Assembly: GCF_018398425.1 (NCBI RefSeq)
Contig: NZ_JADPMV010000001.1
Location: forward strand, 1,116,001 to 1,180,000
Length of the DNA: 64,000 nucleotides
Direction of reading: 5' to 3'
Source: Pseudomonas lalucatii
GTDB taxonomy: Bacteria > Pseudomonadota > Gammaproteobacteria > Pseudomonadales > Pseudomonadaceae
Of the stretch, positions 9,822 through 19,609 are shown in pieces. Numbering within the stretch: the first letter of the stretch is position 1; each line of letters begins with the position of its first letter. Under the pieces are notes generated by a model. That model ran no database searches. It was given only the letters and a program-made list of their open reading frames with translations, and was not told the DNA's origin. Made by a program: the position numbers and the translations under genes.

Positions 9822-9898
9822 ACGCCCTCCTGGCGCGCAAAAACCCATGCTGGACCCCCGCCGCAGCAGGCGCAAACCGCTGCGCACGAGGCGTCGTC

Positions 9899-10378
9899 TC
9901 AGAGTCGCGGCTCGATCCGCAGACCGCGCTCACCCCGCGCCTCGCGCGGGCTGTCGGGGCGCTCGTCGCGGCCCTGCTCCATCAGTTCGCGCAGGGTGGG
10001 GGCCTGCTCGTCGGCGGTCTCGCGCGCCGGGCCGCGGCGCCGCTGCCACCAGCGCTCGATCGGCCAGCGAATGGCCACGAACAGCAGATACAGGGCGAAG
10101 GCGATCAGGCCGTACAGGGCCAGGTCGGCCACCGCCCGCCAGGCGTTGTTGCCCACCTTGAACAGCAGGTCCAGGGCGGTGATGGCGACCGCCGGGGCGA
10201 ACAGTTCCTCGGCCGGGTCGACTATGCTCGGGGTCAGCAACAGCACCGCCACCAGCAGCCGCAGCGGCTCGCGCAGGTAGCGCCACATCCAGGCGGTCAG
10301 GCGGAACCACACCAGCAGGCAGCCGAGCGCCGCGACGGCGTAGGCGCTCCAGGCGAGTAGATAGTCGTTCTCGATCAT
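9899..10378 (-). CDS. Conserved hypothetical membrane protein
   Basis: 159 residues starting MIENDYLLAWSAYAVAALG. Three to four hydrophobic segments lie at about 8-25, 36-50, 62-75 and 88-108. A charged cytosolic tail follows (about 112-159, rich in R, E and P). It diverges from the oligopeptidase gene, and is followed by the HIT and yafJ-like genes on the same strand. The open frame continues far upstream antisense to the oligopeptidase, but that is a GC-driven shadow. Function unknown. Confidence 0.8.
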   Translation of the reverse strand: MIENDYLLAWSAYAVAALGCLLVWFRLTAWMWRYLREPLRLLVAVLLLTPSIVDPAEELFAPAVAITALDLLFKVGNNAWRAVADLALYGLIAFALYLLFVAIRWPIERWWQRRRGPARETADEQAPTLRELMEQGRDERPDSPREARGERGLRIEPRL

Positions 10379-10489
10379 AAAACCGTGGGTCCCTGGCATG
10401 GCGGGGCTTACAAAGGGGGGCTTATGATAGCGGCTTTTCCGCGGACCGGCGCCCCCGCCGTCCCCCGCAGCAGACTCCGGAGTAGCTGC

Positions 10490-12547
10490 ATGACGCACGC
10501 CCCCATCGCCCGCACCGAACCCGGCGCCGATCCCTACCGCTGGCTGGAGCAACGGGATGCCGCCGAGGTGCTCGCCCATCTCCAGGCCGAGAACGCCTAC
10601 CTGGAGGCCCAGATGGCCGGGCAGCGCGCGCTGCGCGAGGCGTTGTTCCAGGAGATCAAGGGCCGCATCCGCGAGACCGACCTGTCGCTGCCCTCGCCCT
10701 GGGGCCCCTACCTCTACTACCAGCGCACCACGGCGGGCGACGAGTACCCACGCCACTACCGCTGCCCGCGGCCGAGCGACGACAGCCTGCAGGTCGACGA
10801 CGGCGCCGAACAGCTGCTGCTCGACCCCAACCAGCTGGCCGGCGGCGGCTACCTGTCGCTCGGCGCCTTCAGCATCAGCCCCGACCACCGGCGCCTGGCC
10901 TACAGCCTGGACAGCAGCGGCGACGAGACCTACCGGCTGTTCGTCAAGGAGCTGGACGACGGCAGCGTGCGCGAACTGCCGTTCGCCGATTGCGACGGCA
11001 GCATGACCTGGGCCAACGACAGCCAGACCCTGTTCTTCGGCGAGCTGGACGAGACCCACCGCCCGCACAAGCTGTACCGCCACCGCCTCGGCGACGCGAG
11101 CGCCGAGCTGGTGTTCCACGAACGCGACGGGCGCTTCTTCCTCAGTTGCTACCGCACCAGTTCCGAACGGCAGCTGGTGCTGCTGCTGGGCAGCAAGACC
11201 ACCAGCGAGGCCTGGGTGCTGGATGCCGACACCCCGCAGCAGGCCTTTCGCTGCCTGGCACCCCGCGAGGAGGGCCACGAGTACTACCTCGACCACGGCC
11301 GGCTCGACGGCCACTGGACCTGGCTGATCCGCAGCAACCAGGCCGGCATCAACTTCGCCCTGTACTTCGCCCACGACCCCGCCGGCCAGGAGCGCACGCC
11401 GACCCGCGCGCACTGGCACCCACTGCGCCCGCACGACCCGCAGGTGATGCTCGAAGGCGTCAGCCTGAACCGCCGCGCCCTGGTCCTCAGCCTGCGCGAG
11501 GCCGGCCTGCCGGTGATCGAGGTGCATCCCCAGGGGCTGCCGCCCTACCGGGTGCAGCTGCCGGATGCGGCCTACAGCCTCTATGTACAGGACGCCCTGG
11601 AATTCGACAGCCCGGTGATGCGCCTGCGCTACGAGGCGCTCAACCGCCCGGCGCAGATCCGCCAGCTCGACCTCGTCAGTGGCGAGCAGCGGGTGCTCAA
11701 GGAGACCCCGGTGGAAGGGCCGTTCGACGCCGACGCCTATGCCAGCCAGCGCCTGTGGGCCACGGCGGCGGACGGCACCCGGGTGCCCATCAGCCTGGTG
11801 GCCCGCCGCGAGGTGCTCCAGGGCGGGCAGCCCGCCCCGCTCTATCTCTATGGCTACGGCGCCTACGGCGAGAGCCTCGACCCCTGGTTCTCCCATGCCC
11901 GCCTGAGCCTGCTCGAACGCGGCTTCGTCTTCGCCATCGCCCATGTACGCGGCGGCGGCGAGCTGGGCGAGGCCTGGTACCGCGCCGGCAAGCTGGAGCA
12001 CAAGCACAACAGCTTCGACGACTTCATCGCCTGCGCCGAGCACCTGATCGCCAGCGGCTACACCCGTCCCGAACGGCTGGCCATCAGCGGCGGCAGCGCC
12101 GGCGGCCTGCTGATCGGCGCGGTGCTCAACCTGCGCCCCGAGCTGTTCGCCGCCGCCATCGCCGAGGTGCCCTTCGTCGACGTGCTCAACACCATGCAGA
12201 ACCCCGACCTGCCGCTGACCGTCACCGAGTACGACGAGTGGGGCGACCCCCACGAGCCCCAGGTATTCGAGCGGATCAAGGGCTACGCACCCTACGAGAA
12301 CGTCAGGGCCCAGGCCTACCCGGCGATCCTTGCAGTGGCTGGCTACAACGACAGCCGCGTGCAGTACTGGGAGGCGGCCAAGTGGGTGGCCAAGCTGCGC
12401 GCGACCCGCACCGACGACCGCCTGCTGCTGCTCAAAACCGACCTCGACGCAGGCCATGGCGGCATGAGCGGGCGCTACCAGGCGCTGCGCGACGTGGCCC
12501 TGGAGTATGCTTTCCTGCTCAAGGTGCTCGGGATCGATGGCGCCTGA
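10490..12547 (+). CDS. ptrB: Oligopeptidase B (S9A prolyl oligopeptidase family)
   Basis: 685-residue serine oligopeptidase that cleaves peptides after basic residues. The N-terminal half is a seven-bladed propeller that gates access. The C-terminal alpha/beta-hydrolase domain carries GGSAGG with the nucleophile at Ser536, Asp621 in AGYNDSRV and His656 in DAGHGG. Length fits the family. ATG 10490 follows CCGGAG; an upstream in-frame extension to 10385 is unlikely. The protein lacks a signal peptide, so cytosolic. Confidence 0.93.
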   Translation: MTHAPIARTEPGADPYRWLEQRDAAEVLAHLQAENAYLEAQMAGQRALREALFQEIKGRIRETDLSLPSPWGPYLYYQRTTAGDEYPRHYRCPRPSDDSLQVDDGAEQLLLDPNQLAGGGYLSLGAFSISPDHRRLAYSLDSSGDETYRLFVKELDDGSVRELPFADCDGSMTWANDSQTLFFGELDETHRPHKLYRHRLGDASAELVFHERDGRFFLSCYRTSSERQLVLLLGSKTTSEAWVLDADTPQQAFRCLAPREEGHEYYLDHGRLDGHWTWLIRSNQAGINFALYFAHDPAGQERTPTRAHWHPLRPHDPQVMLEGVSLNRRALVLSLREAGLPVIEVHPQGLPPYRVQLPDAAYSLYVQDALEFDSPVMRLRYEALNRPAQIRQLDLVSGEQRVLKETPVEGPFDADAYASQRLWATAADGTRVPISLVARREVLQGGQPAPLYLYGYGAYGESLDPWFSHARLSLLERGFVFAIAHVRGGGELGEAWYRAGKLEHKHNSFDDFIACAEHLIASGYTRPERLAISGGSAGGLLIGAVLNLRPELFAAAIAEVPFVDVLNTMQNPDLPLTVTEYDEWGDPHEPQVFERIKGYAPYENVRAQAYPAILAVAGYNDSRVQYWEAAKWVAKLRATRTDDRLLLLKTDLDAGHGGMSGRYQALRDVALEYAFLLKVLGIDGA

Positions 12548-12655
12548 GTGCGGGCCCGGTCACAGCTTCCGGCGGACGGCCGTTGGCAATCCCCTGGCGG
12601 CCCGCTAACGTCGTGCCTGTACCCTTTCTTCTTGCCGGACAGCCCCAGAGTTCCC

Positions 12656-13129
12656 ATGCCCGACAACAGCCACCTGATCGATGAAATCCGCGACATGCTG
12701 CTGGACTGCGGCATGTTCCATAACCTGCTGCCGGCCGAACTGCTCAACGCGGCCGGCTATTTCAACATCAGCCAGTACGACCCGGACGCCATCATCTGCA
12801 GCGAGGGCGATGCCGGTTCCTTCATGTGCATCATCCACTTCGGCGCGGTATCGATTCGCAAGACCAATTCCAGCGGCGAAATCGTCGAGCTGGCCAAGCT
12901 GCGCAGGGGCCGCGCCTTCGGCGAGATGGCCGTGCTGGACGGCGAGCGGCGCTCGGCCAGCTGCGTGGCGGTCAGCGACTGCACCCTGCTGGTGCTGGCC
13001 AAGGATTCGCTGGAGAGGATGCTGCAGGAGGCGCCCAAGTCGGCGGCCAAGATCATCCGCGCCATCGCCGTGGCCATGTCCAAGCGCCTGCGCATGGTCG
13101 ACGGGCAGATGGTCGAGCAGCAGCTCTGA
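12656..13129 (+). CDS. Cyclic nucleotide-binding domain protein
   Basis: 157 residues consisting of little more than one cNMP-binding domain. The phosphate-binding cassette is FGEMAVLDGERRSASC (about 85-100), with the conserved Glu and Arg. There is no helix-turn-helix or enzyme domain, so it probably acts through a partner protein. ATG 12656 begins the conserved sequence (MPDNSHLIDEIRDML). It is convergent with the next gene, their stops being adjacent. Confidence 0.87.
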   Translation: MPDNSHLIDEIRDMLLDCGMFHNLLPAELLNAAGYFNISQYDPDAIICSEGDAGSFMCIIHFGAVSIRKTNSSGEIVELAKLRRGRAFGEMAVLDGERRSASCVAVSDCTLLVLAKDSLERMLQEAPKSAAKIIRAIAVAMSKRLRMVDGQMVEQQL

Positions 13130-13453
13130 TCAGTCGCCGCCCTGCCGGCCCCGGCTGTTGCGCTGCAATTGCTGCTCCAGCAGCGGCAGCCGGCCGTCCC
13201 CGGGCGGCGGCGCGGCGAGTGGCGGGCTGAGCGGACCGCCGCGGTTGCCCGTGCCGTCGTTGAGCAGCGGCAGATTGTGCGGCGCGGTGCCCAGGGGCCG
13301 GGGAGGCTGCGGCTGACTGAAGGGTTGCGGGGTGGCGGTACCGGGCGATCCGGCGGGCCGCTCCTGGGGGCCTGCCGGGCGGTAGTCCTGCGCCGCGAGC
13401 GTCGCGCCCCAGAACAAACCCAGGCACAGCCAGGCGCGCGGGAACGACCCCAT
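13130..13453 (-). CDS. Small proline-rich secreted protein, unknown function
   Basis: 107 residues. A predicted signal peptide (MGSFPRAWLCLGLFWGATLAAQ) is followed by a low-complexity, Pro/Gly-rich mature part with no cysteines. A GGAGGTG ribosome site precedes ATG 13453, which supports this start over the longer frame reaching 13630. Family not recognised; probably periplasmic. Confidence 0.6.
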   Translation of the reverse strand: MGSFPRAWLCLGLFWGATLAAQDYRPAGPQERPAGSPGTATPQPFSQPQPPRPLGTAPHNLPLLNDGTGNRGGPLSPPLAAPPPGDGRLPLLEQQLQRNSRGRQGGD

Positions 13454-13583
13454 CGGCCACCTCCATCGTCGAGACTCAGAATTTGGGCCGCGACAACGCC
13501 GATTAGTGCCGCGCAGACGGTTCTCGCCGACGGTCGGCCGGACTAAACTGCAAGCAAGCCCGCCTCCCACCACGGAACAGATC

Positions 13584-13958
13584 ATGAGCACGGACAAATC
13601 CCCCTCGCCCACCGGCAAACTCGACCGCATCCTCGCCGAAGCCCAGCGCAGCCGCGAGGAAGGCTACCGGGACAAGGCGCTGAAGATGTACCCCCATGTC
13701 TGCGGCCGCTGTGGTCGCGAGTTCTCCGGCAAGCGCCTGAGCGAGTTGACGGTGCACCACCGCGACCACAACCACGACAACAACCCCCAGGACGGCTCCA
13801 ACTGGGAGCTGCTGTGCCTGTACTGCCACGACAACGAACACTCGCGCTACACCGACCAGCAGTATTTCAGCGAAGGCTCCACCGCCAGTCCCCAGGGCCC
13901 CAAGGCGACCCACAAGGCCTTCGCCGACCTCGCCGCGCTGCTGAAGCACAAAGACTAG
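13584..13958 (+). CDS. yajD: YajD-family HNH nuclease
   Basis: 124 residues with the HNH core: CGRCG (about 42-46), LTVHHRDHNHDNN (about 56-68) and LLCLYCHDNEH (about 78-88). Two CxxC pairs bind structural zinc and the His/Asn residues the catalytic metal. Widely conserved in gammaproteobacteria. ATG 13584 is preferred over the frame start at 13506 because conservation begins there. Confidence 0.88.
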   Translation: MSTDKSPSPTGKLDRILAEAQRSREEGYRDKALKMYPHVCGRCGREFSGKRLSELTVHHRDHNHDNNPQDGSNWELLCLYCHDNEHSRYTDQQYFSEGSTASPQGPKATHKAFADLAALLKHKD

Positions 13959-14013
13959 CCCGGCCCGGCCCGCGCCCCCTTATACTGGCGCCCTTTGCTC
14001 GAGGGGCCAGTCC

Positions 14014-14481
14014 GTGGCGAACAAGAGATACAGCTGCATCGGTCTGTTCAACCCCAAGTCGCCGGAGAACGTCGGCGCGGTGATGCGCGCCGCCGGCTGC
14101 TACGGGGTGAGCTCGGTGTTCTACACCGGCAAGCGCTACGAGCGCGCCCGCGACTTCGTCACCGACACCAAGCAGGTGCACCTGGACATCCCGCTGATCG
14201 CCATCGACGACCTGCAGAAGATCATCCCCCTGGGCTGCACCCCGGTCGCCGTGGAACTGGTGGAGGGCGCCCGGCCGCTGCCCGAGTACACCCACCCGGA
14301 TCGGGCGATCTACATCTTCGGCCCGGAAGACGGCTCGCTGGACAAGCACATCCGTGCCTGGTGCGAGGACGTGGTGTACGTGCCGACCAACGGCTGCATG
14401 AACCTCGCCGCCACGGTCAACGTGGTGCTCTACGACCGCCTGGCCAAGGGCAACAACACCCGGTCCGGGGCGCAGTACTAG
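14014..14481 (+). CDS. TrmH/SpoU-family RNA 2'-O-methyltransferase
   Basis: 155-residue SPOUT methyltransferase with the knot motifs GLFNPKSPENVGAVMRAA (motif 1), YIFGPEDGSL (motif 2) and NGCMNLAATVNVVLYDRL (motif 3). It uses SAM to methylate ribose in tRNA or rRNA; the target nucleotide cannot be told from sequence. The start is GTG 14014. A TATACT box at 13981-13986 may be its -10. Confidence 0.88.
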   Translation: MANKRYSCIGLFNPKSPENVGAVMRAAGCYGVSSVFYTGKRYERARDFVTDTKQVHLDIPLIAIDDLQKIIPLGCTPVAVELVEGARPLPEYTHPDRAIYIFGPEDGSLDKHIRAWCEDVVYVPTNGCMNLAATVNVVLYDRLAKGNNTRSGAQY

Positions 14482-14487
14482 AGCGCT

Positions 14488-15120
14488 TCAGGCGCGCCGC
14501 TCGGTCAGTGCCAGGCCGATGCCCATGGCCATGATCAACACCCCGGCGCCGCTCTGCTGCCAGCGGCGCCAGGCCGGCCGATTGCCCAGACGACTGCCGA
14601 AGTGCCCGCACAGCAGCGCCACCGCGGCATTCACCAGGGTGCCGCACAGGCTGAAGAACAGACCGAGCAGGAGCATCTGCCCGACGAAGCCCGGCGCAGC
14701 GGGGTTGGCGAACTGGGGCAGGAAGGCGAGGAAGAACAGCGCCACCTTGGGGTTGAACAGGTTCACCAGCACGCCCTGGCAGAACACCCGAGACAGGCTG
14801 GCCGGCGCCAACGCCTGGCTGCCGGACTCGCGCCAGGCCGCGCGGACCAGCTGCACGCCCAGCCAGATCAGGTAGAGCACCCCGGCCCACTTCACCAGGC
14901 TGAAGGCCAGCGCCGACATCATCAGCAAGGCCGACAGGCCGAAGGCGGCCGCCAGGGCATGCACCAGGCAGCCGGTGCCGATCCCCAGGCTCGACACCAG
15001 CCCGGCCAAGGTGCCCTGGGCGCCGGCGCGCGAGGCGATGTACAGCATGTCCGGCCCGGGCGTCAGGTTCAGCGCCAGGGTCGCAGCGAGAAACAGGCCG
15101 AAATGTTCGATCTCAAGCAT
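14488..15120 (-). CDS. LysE/RhtB-family amino-acid exporter
   Basis: 210-residue inner-membrane protein with five to six transmembrane segments and the family motif NLTPGPDMLYIASR near residues 19-32. Family members export lysine, homoserine, threonine or related compounds. The specific substrate cannot be read from the sequence. It is convergent with the TrmH-like gene, 6 bp apart. Confidence 0.9.
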   Translation of the reverse strand: MLEIEHFGLFLAATLALNLTPGPDMLYIASRAGAQGTLAGLVSSLGIGTGCLVHALAAAFGLSALLMMSALAFSLVKWAGVLYLIWLGVQLVRAAWRESGSQALAPASLSRVFCQGVLVNLFNPKVALFFLAFLPQFANPAAPGFVGQMLLLGLFFSLCGTLVNAAVALLCGHFGSRLGNRPAWRRWQQSGAGVLIMAMGIGLALTERRA

Positions 15121-15185
15121 GGCGCAGCAACCTCCAGCACCGGGTCGTCATGGGATGGCCGGACAGCGCCGGCCCCTTGCGGGCC

Positions 15186-16412
15186 TCAGCGCAGCAGCCG
15201 GGTATCCAGCACCTTGGACGGTCCGCCCATGACGCTTTCGCTGATGGCGATCAGATCCTGGGTGCTGACCTTGTCCAGACGCATCAGGCCGCGGGTGACG
15301 TCGTCCAGCGAGCGCGGCTGGCTGTCCTTGGTGGCCTGGCGGATCTCGCGGTCCAGCTCCTGCAGCAGCAGCACCGCCCGGGCCGTGACCGGGCCGGTGG
15401 AGCGCTTGCCGCGCAGGCTCTTGACCGGCTTGCTCCAGCGGCTCAGCTGCTGGCGAATCTTCTGGTAGCGCTCCTCGCTCAGGCCACCGGCGCGGCGCAT
15501 CATCTCGATGGCGTAATACTCGGCCAGGCCCTCGACGACCCAGTCGCTGCGGTCGCGCTGGCTGATGCGGCTGAATACGTGTACCAGCTCGTGCACCAGG
15601 GAACTGGTGCCGTTCTCGCTGACCAGCGGGCGATCGGCATGCATGTAGTAGGAGTTGGTCGCCGACAGGCCGCCGCGCCACATCGGGTCGTCGGCGCCGA
15701 CGATCAGCAGCTTGGCCGGGTCCCGTGGGAACACCGCCTGCATCTGCGGCCAGACGAAGGTCAGCAGGGTGAGGATGTCCATCCGCCGCATGCCCTCGCC
15801 GACCGGCGCCGCCACCGTCACCTCGGTCTCGCCGAGCTTGGCCCGGCGCGTGCCGATCTTGCCGGCGACTATCCAGCCGGTGGGGCGGTCGAACTTGCGC
15901 AGCGGGTTGTCGATGCGGAACCTGTTCTTGCCGATGCGCGGCCAGCCGGTCTCGACCCCGCGCCAGCCCTCGGGCAGGTCGAACTGCAGGCGCGCGACCA
16001 GCTCGGTCTTGTCCTCCTGGCGCAGCCTGGCGCTGGGCACCAGGTCGTCGCCGCGCAGCAACGCCCAGTCGGGCGTCATGCGCGCGTCATAGTGCTCGCC
16101 GTTGCGCAGGTGGCTGACGCGCACCCGGTAGCTCAGCTTCGCCCGCCCCTTGGCCGGCTGCCACAGCCCGCGCTCGGGGCTGTCCTGGGTCCACTGGCCG
16201 TCGGCGGCGAAGTCCGAGTAGGCGCCCTCCTCGCCCAGGTCGAAATCCAGGCCGAGCACCCGCTCGCCCTTCTCCAGGGTCAGGCTGACCTCGGCCTGGT
16301 CGCTGTCCGGGAGGAATTTCACCCGGTAGTCCAGGTCGACCCGTTCGGCGGCCCACAGCGGGGCGGCGGACAGCAACAGGGCGACGGACAACAGGCTGGA
16401 GCGAATCGGCAT
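15186..16412 (-). CDS. Putative secreted gluzincin metallopeptidase (M1/M61-like)
   Basis: 408 residues. A signal peptide (MPIRSSLLSVALLLSAAPLWA) is followed by a beta-rich N-terminal domain (about 22-200). A catalytic region contains HELVH near residue 274 and, about 20 residues later, WVVEGLAEYYA. This is the HExxH...E zinc pattern of gluzincins. The C-terminal part is helical. ATG 16412 gives the signal peptide. It is probably a periplasmic or membrane-associated peptidase; substrate unknown. Confidence 0.75.
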   Translation of the reverse strand: MPIRSSLLSVALLLSAAPLWAAERVDLDYRVKFLPDSDQAEVSLTLEKGERVLGLDFDLGEEGAYSDFAADGQWTQDSPERGLWQPAKGRAKLSYRVRVSHLRNGEHYDARMTPDWALLRGDDLVPSARLRQEDKTELVARLQFDLPEGWRGVETGWPRIGKNRFRIDNPLRKFDRPTGWIVAGKIGTRRAKLGETEVTVAAPVGEGMRRMDILTLLTFVWPQMQAVFPRDPAKLLIVGADDPMWRGGLSATNSYYMHADRPLVSENGTSSLVHELVHVFSRISQRDRSDWVVEGLAEYYAIEMMRRAGGLSEERYQKIRQQLSRWSKPVKSLRGKRSTGPVTARAVLLLQELDREIRQATKDSQPRSLDDVTRGLMRLDKVSTQDLIAISESVMGGPSKVLDTRLLR

Positions 16413-16540
16413 GGGGCGGTTTCCTTGACCAGAGGAGCGGCGCGGTACACGGACCGGCGCGGCTCGAGCGTTTTCCCGACGGTGGAGCGTTACGCTTGCA
16501 CAAAGCCGGCGGGGCTGCAACGGCGCCCGGCGGCGTGCGC

Positions 16541-16990
16541 CTAGCCGGCGCGGAAGATCAGATGCTCTTCCCAATCGTCCTCGGCGACGCTGTGCTCGCT
16601 GAGCATGCGTCCGGCCTGGGAGATGCGCTCGACATGTACCGCCTGGGGGTCACCGCAGACCAGGTGGTGCCACAGCGGCAGATCCTTGCCCTCGCTGACC
16701 AGGCGGTAGGCGCAGGTCGGCGGCAACCACTGGAACTGGTCGGCCTGGGCGGGGGTGAGCTGGATGCAGTCGGGGACGAAGCGCGCACGATTGGCGTAGT
16801 CCGTACAGCGGCAACTGTCGAGATCGAGCAGCTTGCAGGCGATGCGCGTGTAGTAGACGCTGCCGTCGTCCTCGTCCTCGAGCTTCTGCAGGCAGCACAG
16901 GCCGCAGCCGTCGCACAGCGATTCCCACTCGTCCTGGTCGAGCTGGGCGAGGGTCTTGCGTTTCCAGAAGGGTTCGACTTTCGCGGCCAT
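16541..16990 (-). CDS. ycgN: YcgN-family cysteine-cluster protein
   Basis: 149 residues with the CxxCxxCC-type cluster CDGCGLCC at about 26-33, plus [11 protein letters not shown] and CAYR/CGD cysteines downstream, typical of the UPF0153/YcgN family. It probably binds an Fe-S cluster or zinc. The biochemical role is undetermined. It sits in the conserved run with the dehydrogenase, ycgL and rnd, all on the minus strand. Confidence 0.87.
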   Translation of the reverse strand: MAAKVEPFWKRKTLAQLDQDEWESLCDGCGLCCLQKLEDEDDGSVYYTRIACKLLDLDSCRCTDYANRARFVPDCIQLTPAQADQFQWLPPTCAYRLVSEGKDLPLWHHLVCGDPQAVHVERISQAGRMLSEHSVAEDDWEEHLIFRAG

Positions 16991-17077
16991 GGCAGGGGGT
17001 ACGGTTGAGGACAAACGGGGCGGCAGTCTAGCGTGGCGCCCGCCGCCGGCCAAGGGCGCCTCGCCGAACGGCGCCGG

Positions 17078-18010
17078 CTAGTAGCCCCGGATGAAGTCCA
17101 CCTGGCCGCGCAGCGCCTGCCCGCCGCGCCAGCGTTTCAGGTTGTCGAGGAACAGCCGCGCCATCAGCCGCGGATCGGTCGGTGCCGAGCTGTGTCCGGT
17201 GAGCAGCAGGCGTGGCGCGGTCCAGAACGGATGCCCGGCCGGCAGGGGCTCCTGGCGGCAGACGTCGATCACCGCGCCGGCCAGCCGGCCCCGTTGCAGG
17301 GCCGCGACCAGGTCGGCGTCGACCACCGCCGCGCCGCGACCGGCGTTGATCAGCACGGCGCTGGGCTTGAGCCGGCCCAGCAGTGCGGCATCGTAGACGT
17401 CGCGGGTGGCCGGGGTATCCGGCAGCAAGTTGACCAGGTAGTCGGCGTCGGCGGCCAGGCGCGGCAGCGCCTCCATGCCGGCCACCGCGACGAAGGGCGC
17501 CAGCTCCCGTGCCTGGCTGGCCACGCCGAACAGCTCGACGCCGAAGGGGGCGAGGAACTGCGCCACGCTCTGGCCGATGTCGCCGCAACCGACGATCAGC
17601 ACCCGGCGCCCGGCCAGGCTGCGCGGCAGGCTGCTGTCCCAGCGCTGCTCGGCCTGGGCGGCCTGGCGCGCGAACAGCCGGCGCTCATGGGCCAGCAGGT
17701 GGCCCAGCACATATTCGGCCATCACCTGGCCGAAGATGCCCACGGCGCGGCTCAACCGGTAGTCCCGCGGCAGCTCCGGCGCCAGCAGGGGCGTGATGCC
17801 GGCCCAGGTCGACTGCAGCCACTGCGGCCTGTGTCCCGCGGCCAGCAGGGCGGCGAGCAGGTCGGGCTGGCCCAGCCACAGCGGGCAGCCGTCGGCCCAG
17901 CGTGCCAACTCGGCGGGGTCGGCGCTGCCGCGCAGCTCCAGCTCCGGCGCGGCCTGGCGCAGCAGTTCGGCGTAGGTGGTGTGGGCGCCTTCGGCGATCA
18001 GCAGGTGCAT
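17078..18010 (-). CDS. D-2-hydroxyacid dehydrogenase (GhrA-like)
   Basis: 310-residue NAD(P)H-dependent 2-ketoacid reductase. The nucleotide-binding loop VLIVGCGDIGQSVA is near residue 139. Catalytic Arg is in INAGRGAAVVD, Glu in DVCRQEPLPAGHPFW and His in LLTGHSSAPTD. Likely substrates are glyoxylate, hydroxypyruvate or similar. It lies 27 bp downstream of ycgL on the same strand. Confidence 0.88.
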   Translation of the reverse strand: MHLLIAEGAHTTYAELLRQAAPELELRGSADPAELARWADGCPLWLGQPDLLAALLAAGHRPQWLQSTWAGITPLLAPELPRDYRLSRAVGIFGQVMAEYVLGHLLAHERRLFARQAAQAEQRWDSSLPRSLAGRRVLIVGCGDIGQSVAQFLAPFGVELFGVASQARELAPFVAVAGMEALPRLAADADYLVNLLPDTPATRDVYDAALLGRLKPSAVLINAGRGAAVVDADLVAALQRGRLAGAVIDVCRQEPLPAGHPFWTAPRLLLTGHSSAPTDPRLMARLFLDNLKRWRGGQALRGQVDFIRGY

Positions 18011-18037
18011 GGGTGGCGGCTCCTCGGCCAGGGTTGC

Positions 18038-18331
18038 TCAGACCGGGTCGTTGCGCCGCAGCAGCTCGTCCGGCAGGTGCTCGATGTAGTCCTCCTCGGC
18101 CGGCGGCATCTGCAGGTGGAAACCCTGCTGCTCGAGGTTGTCGAGCACCTTGTGAATGTCCTCGCGGGCCAGCTGGCGCTCCGGGGTCAGCACCATGTCG
18201 AAGCTGTGGATCGGCGGGCCGAAGGCCGCCAGCAGGTTCTCGGGCACACGCTTGAGCGCATCGCTCTTGAGCACGTAGAGGTACATCTCGTTCTTGCGCG
18301 GGCTTTTGTAGATCGAGCAGATGCGCTTCAC
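18038..18331 (-). CDS. ycgL: YcgL-domain protein
   Basis: 97 residues of the small UPF0745/YcgL family ([20 protein letters not shown]...), of unknown function and frequently paired with rnd. It starts with GTG at 18331, overlapping the rnd stop as GTGA, which indicates translational coupling. Confidence 0.88.
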   Translation of the reverse strand: MKRICSIYKSPRKNEMYLYVLKSDALKRVPENLLAAFGPPIHSFDMVLTPERQLAREDIHKVLDNLEQQGFHLQMPPAEEDYIEHLPDELLRRNDPV

Positions 18332-19461
18332 GCGGGGTCTCCTTCGGCGGCCAGGCAGTCGAGCAGGGCCTGGCCCATCAAGTCGCGGCGCCAGCCGCGC
18401 AGGGCGTCCGGCAGTTCATAGGGGCCATGGGGGTAGCCGCTTTTCAGCAGGGCCTCGAGGGTCTTCTTGCGCAACATCAGCTCCGGGGCGATGTCCAGCC
18501 GCTCGGCCTGGCGCTGGCCGATGGCGCGCAGCTTCTTCAGCAGTGCCGCGGCCTCCACCGGCAACGGCTCGGGCAGCGCCTCGGGCCAGTCGGCCGGCGA
18601 CGTGGCGGCGGCGTCCTTGATCAGCTGCAACAGGGTCTCGCCGTCCTGGCGCACGGTCTTGGGATGCATGTCGTCGATCCGCGCCAGGACCACCAGGTTG
18701 TCCGGCTGGCTACGCGCCAGGGGCCACAGCGAATGCTCGCGGATGATGCGGTTGCGCGGCTGGTCGCGCGCCCGCGCCTCGCGCTCGCGCCAGGCGCACA
18801 ACGCACGCAGTACCGCCAGTTGCTGACGGGACAGCTTCCAGGCCAGCTTGGCCTCGCGGTAGAGCTCCTGCGGGTCGACCTCGCGGCCCAGGTTGGCCAC
18901 CAGTTCGGCGCCGTCCTCCAGCACCCAGGCGTTCTTCTGCGGCGACAGGCGCTGCTGCAGGGCCAGGTAGATCTCCGCCAGGTGCAGCACATCCTCGGCG
19001 GCGTAGCTGACCTGGGTCGCCGACAGCGGTCGCTGCAGCCAGTCGGAGCGGGTCTCGCCCTTGGGCAGCTCGATGTTCAGCACCGCCTGCACCAGGCGCG
19101 AGTAGCCCATGGAGAACCCCAGGTTGAGGTAGCCGGCGGCCAGCTGGGTGTCGAACAGCGGCGCCGGCAGGCTGCCGGTCAGGCGCTGGAAGACCTCCAG
19201 GTCCTCGCTGCAGGCGTGCAGCACCTTGACCACCGCCGGGTCCGCCAGCAAGGCGGCGAACGGTTGCCAGTCGCCGATCTGCAAAGGGTCGATCAGGTAG
19301 GCCCGCTCGCCCTCGCTGACCTGCAGCAGGCCGGCGATCGGGTAGAAGGTGTCGACCCGCATGAACTCGGTGTCCAGGGCCACGAACGGCAATCGCCGCC
19401 AGTCGGCGCAATGCCGCGCCAGGCTGGCGTCGTCAAGAATCCAGTGAATATCGATAGCCAC
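18328..19461 (-). CDS. rnd: Ribonuclease D
   Basis: 377-residue 3'-5' exoribonuclease for tRNA and structured RNA 3' ends. The DEDD catalytic set is visible as VALDTEFMR (about 27-35), ACSEDLEVF (about 83-91) and [13 protein letters not shown] (about 153-165). A C-terminal HRDC domain covers about 210-290. The start is GTG 19461. It is cotranscribed with ycgL through a 4-nt overlap. Confidence 0.93.
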   Translation of the reverse strand: MAIDIHWILDDASLARHCADWRRLPFVALDTEFMRVDTFYPIAGLLQVSEGERAYLIDPLQIGDWQPFAALLADPAVVKVLHACSEDLEVFQRLTGSLPAPLFDTQLAAGYLNLGFSMGYSRLVQAVLNIELPKGETRSDWLQRPLSATQVSYAAEDVLHLAEIYLALQQRLSPQKNAWVLEDGAELVANLGREVDPQELYREAKLAWKLSRQQLAVLRALCAWREREARARDQPRNRIIREHSLWPLARSQPDNLVVLARIDDMHPKTVRQDGETLLQLIKDAAATSPADWPEALPEPLPVEAAALLKKLRAIGQRQAERLDIAPELMLRKKTLEALLKSGYPHGPYELPDALRGWRRDLMGQALLDCLAAEGDPA

Positions 19462-19609
19462 GCGGCACTCCCATCAAGAATACCGCGCAGTATATATCGC
19501 CCTCGGCCCTTGCCGGGCATCGCGGCGGCAAAGGGGCACACGCGCTGCACGATCTGTGTAATCTGGCGCCCCGCGCCACCCGCCGGCTTCAGCACAAGGA
19601 ACGCCCACG

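Noticed and set aside
10379..12457. Upstream extension of the 9899-10378 frame across the oligopeptidase gene
   Set aside because: The homologous-looking membrane protein begins at MIENDYLL (10378). The rest is antisense to ptrB and low in complexity.
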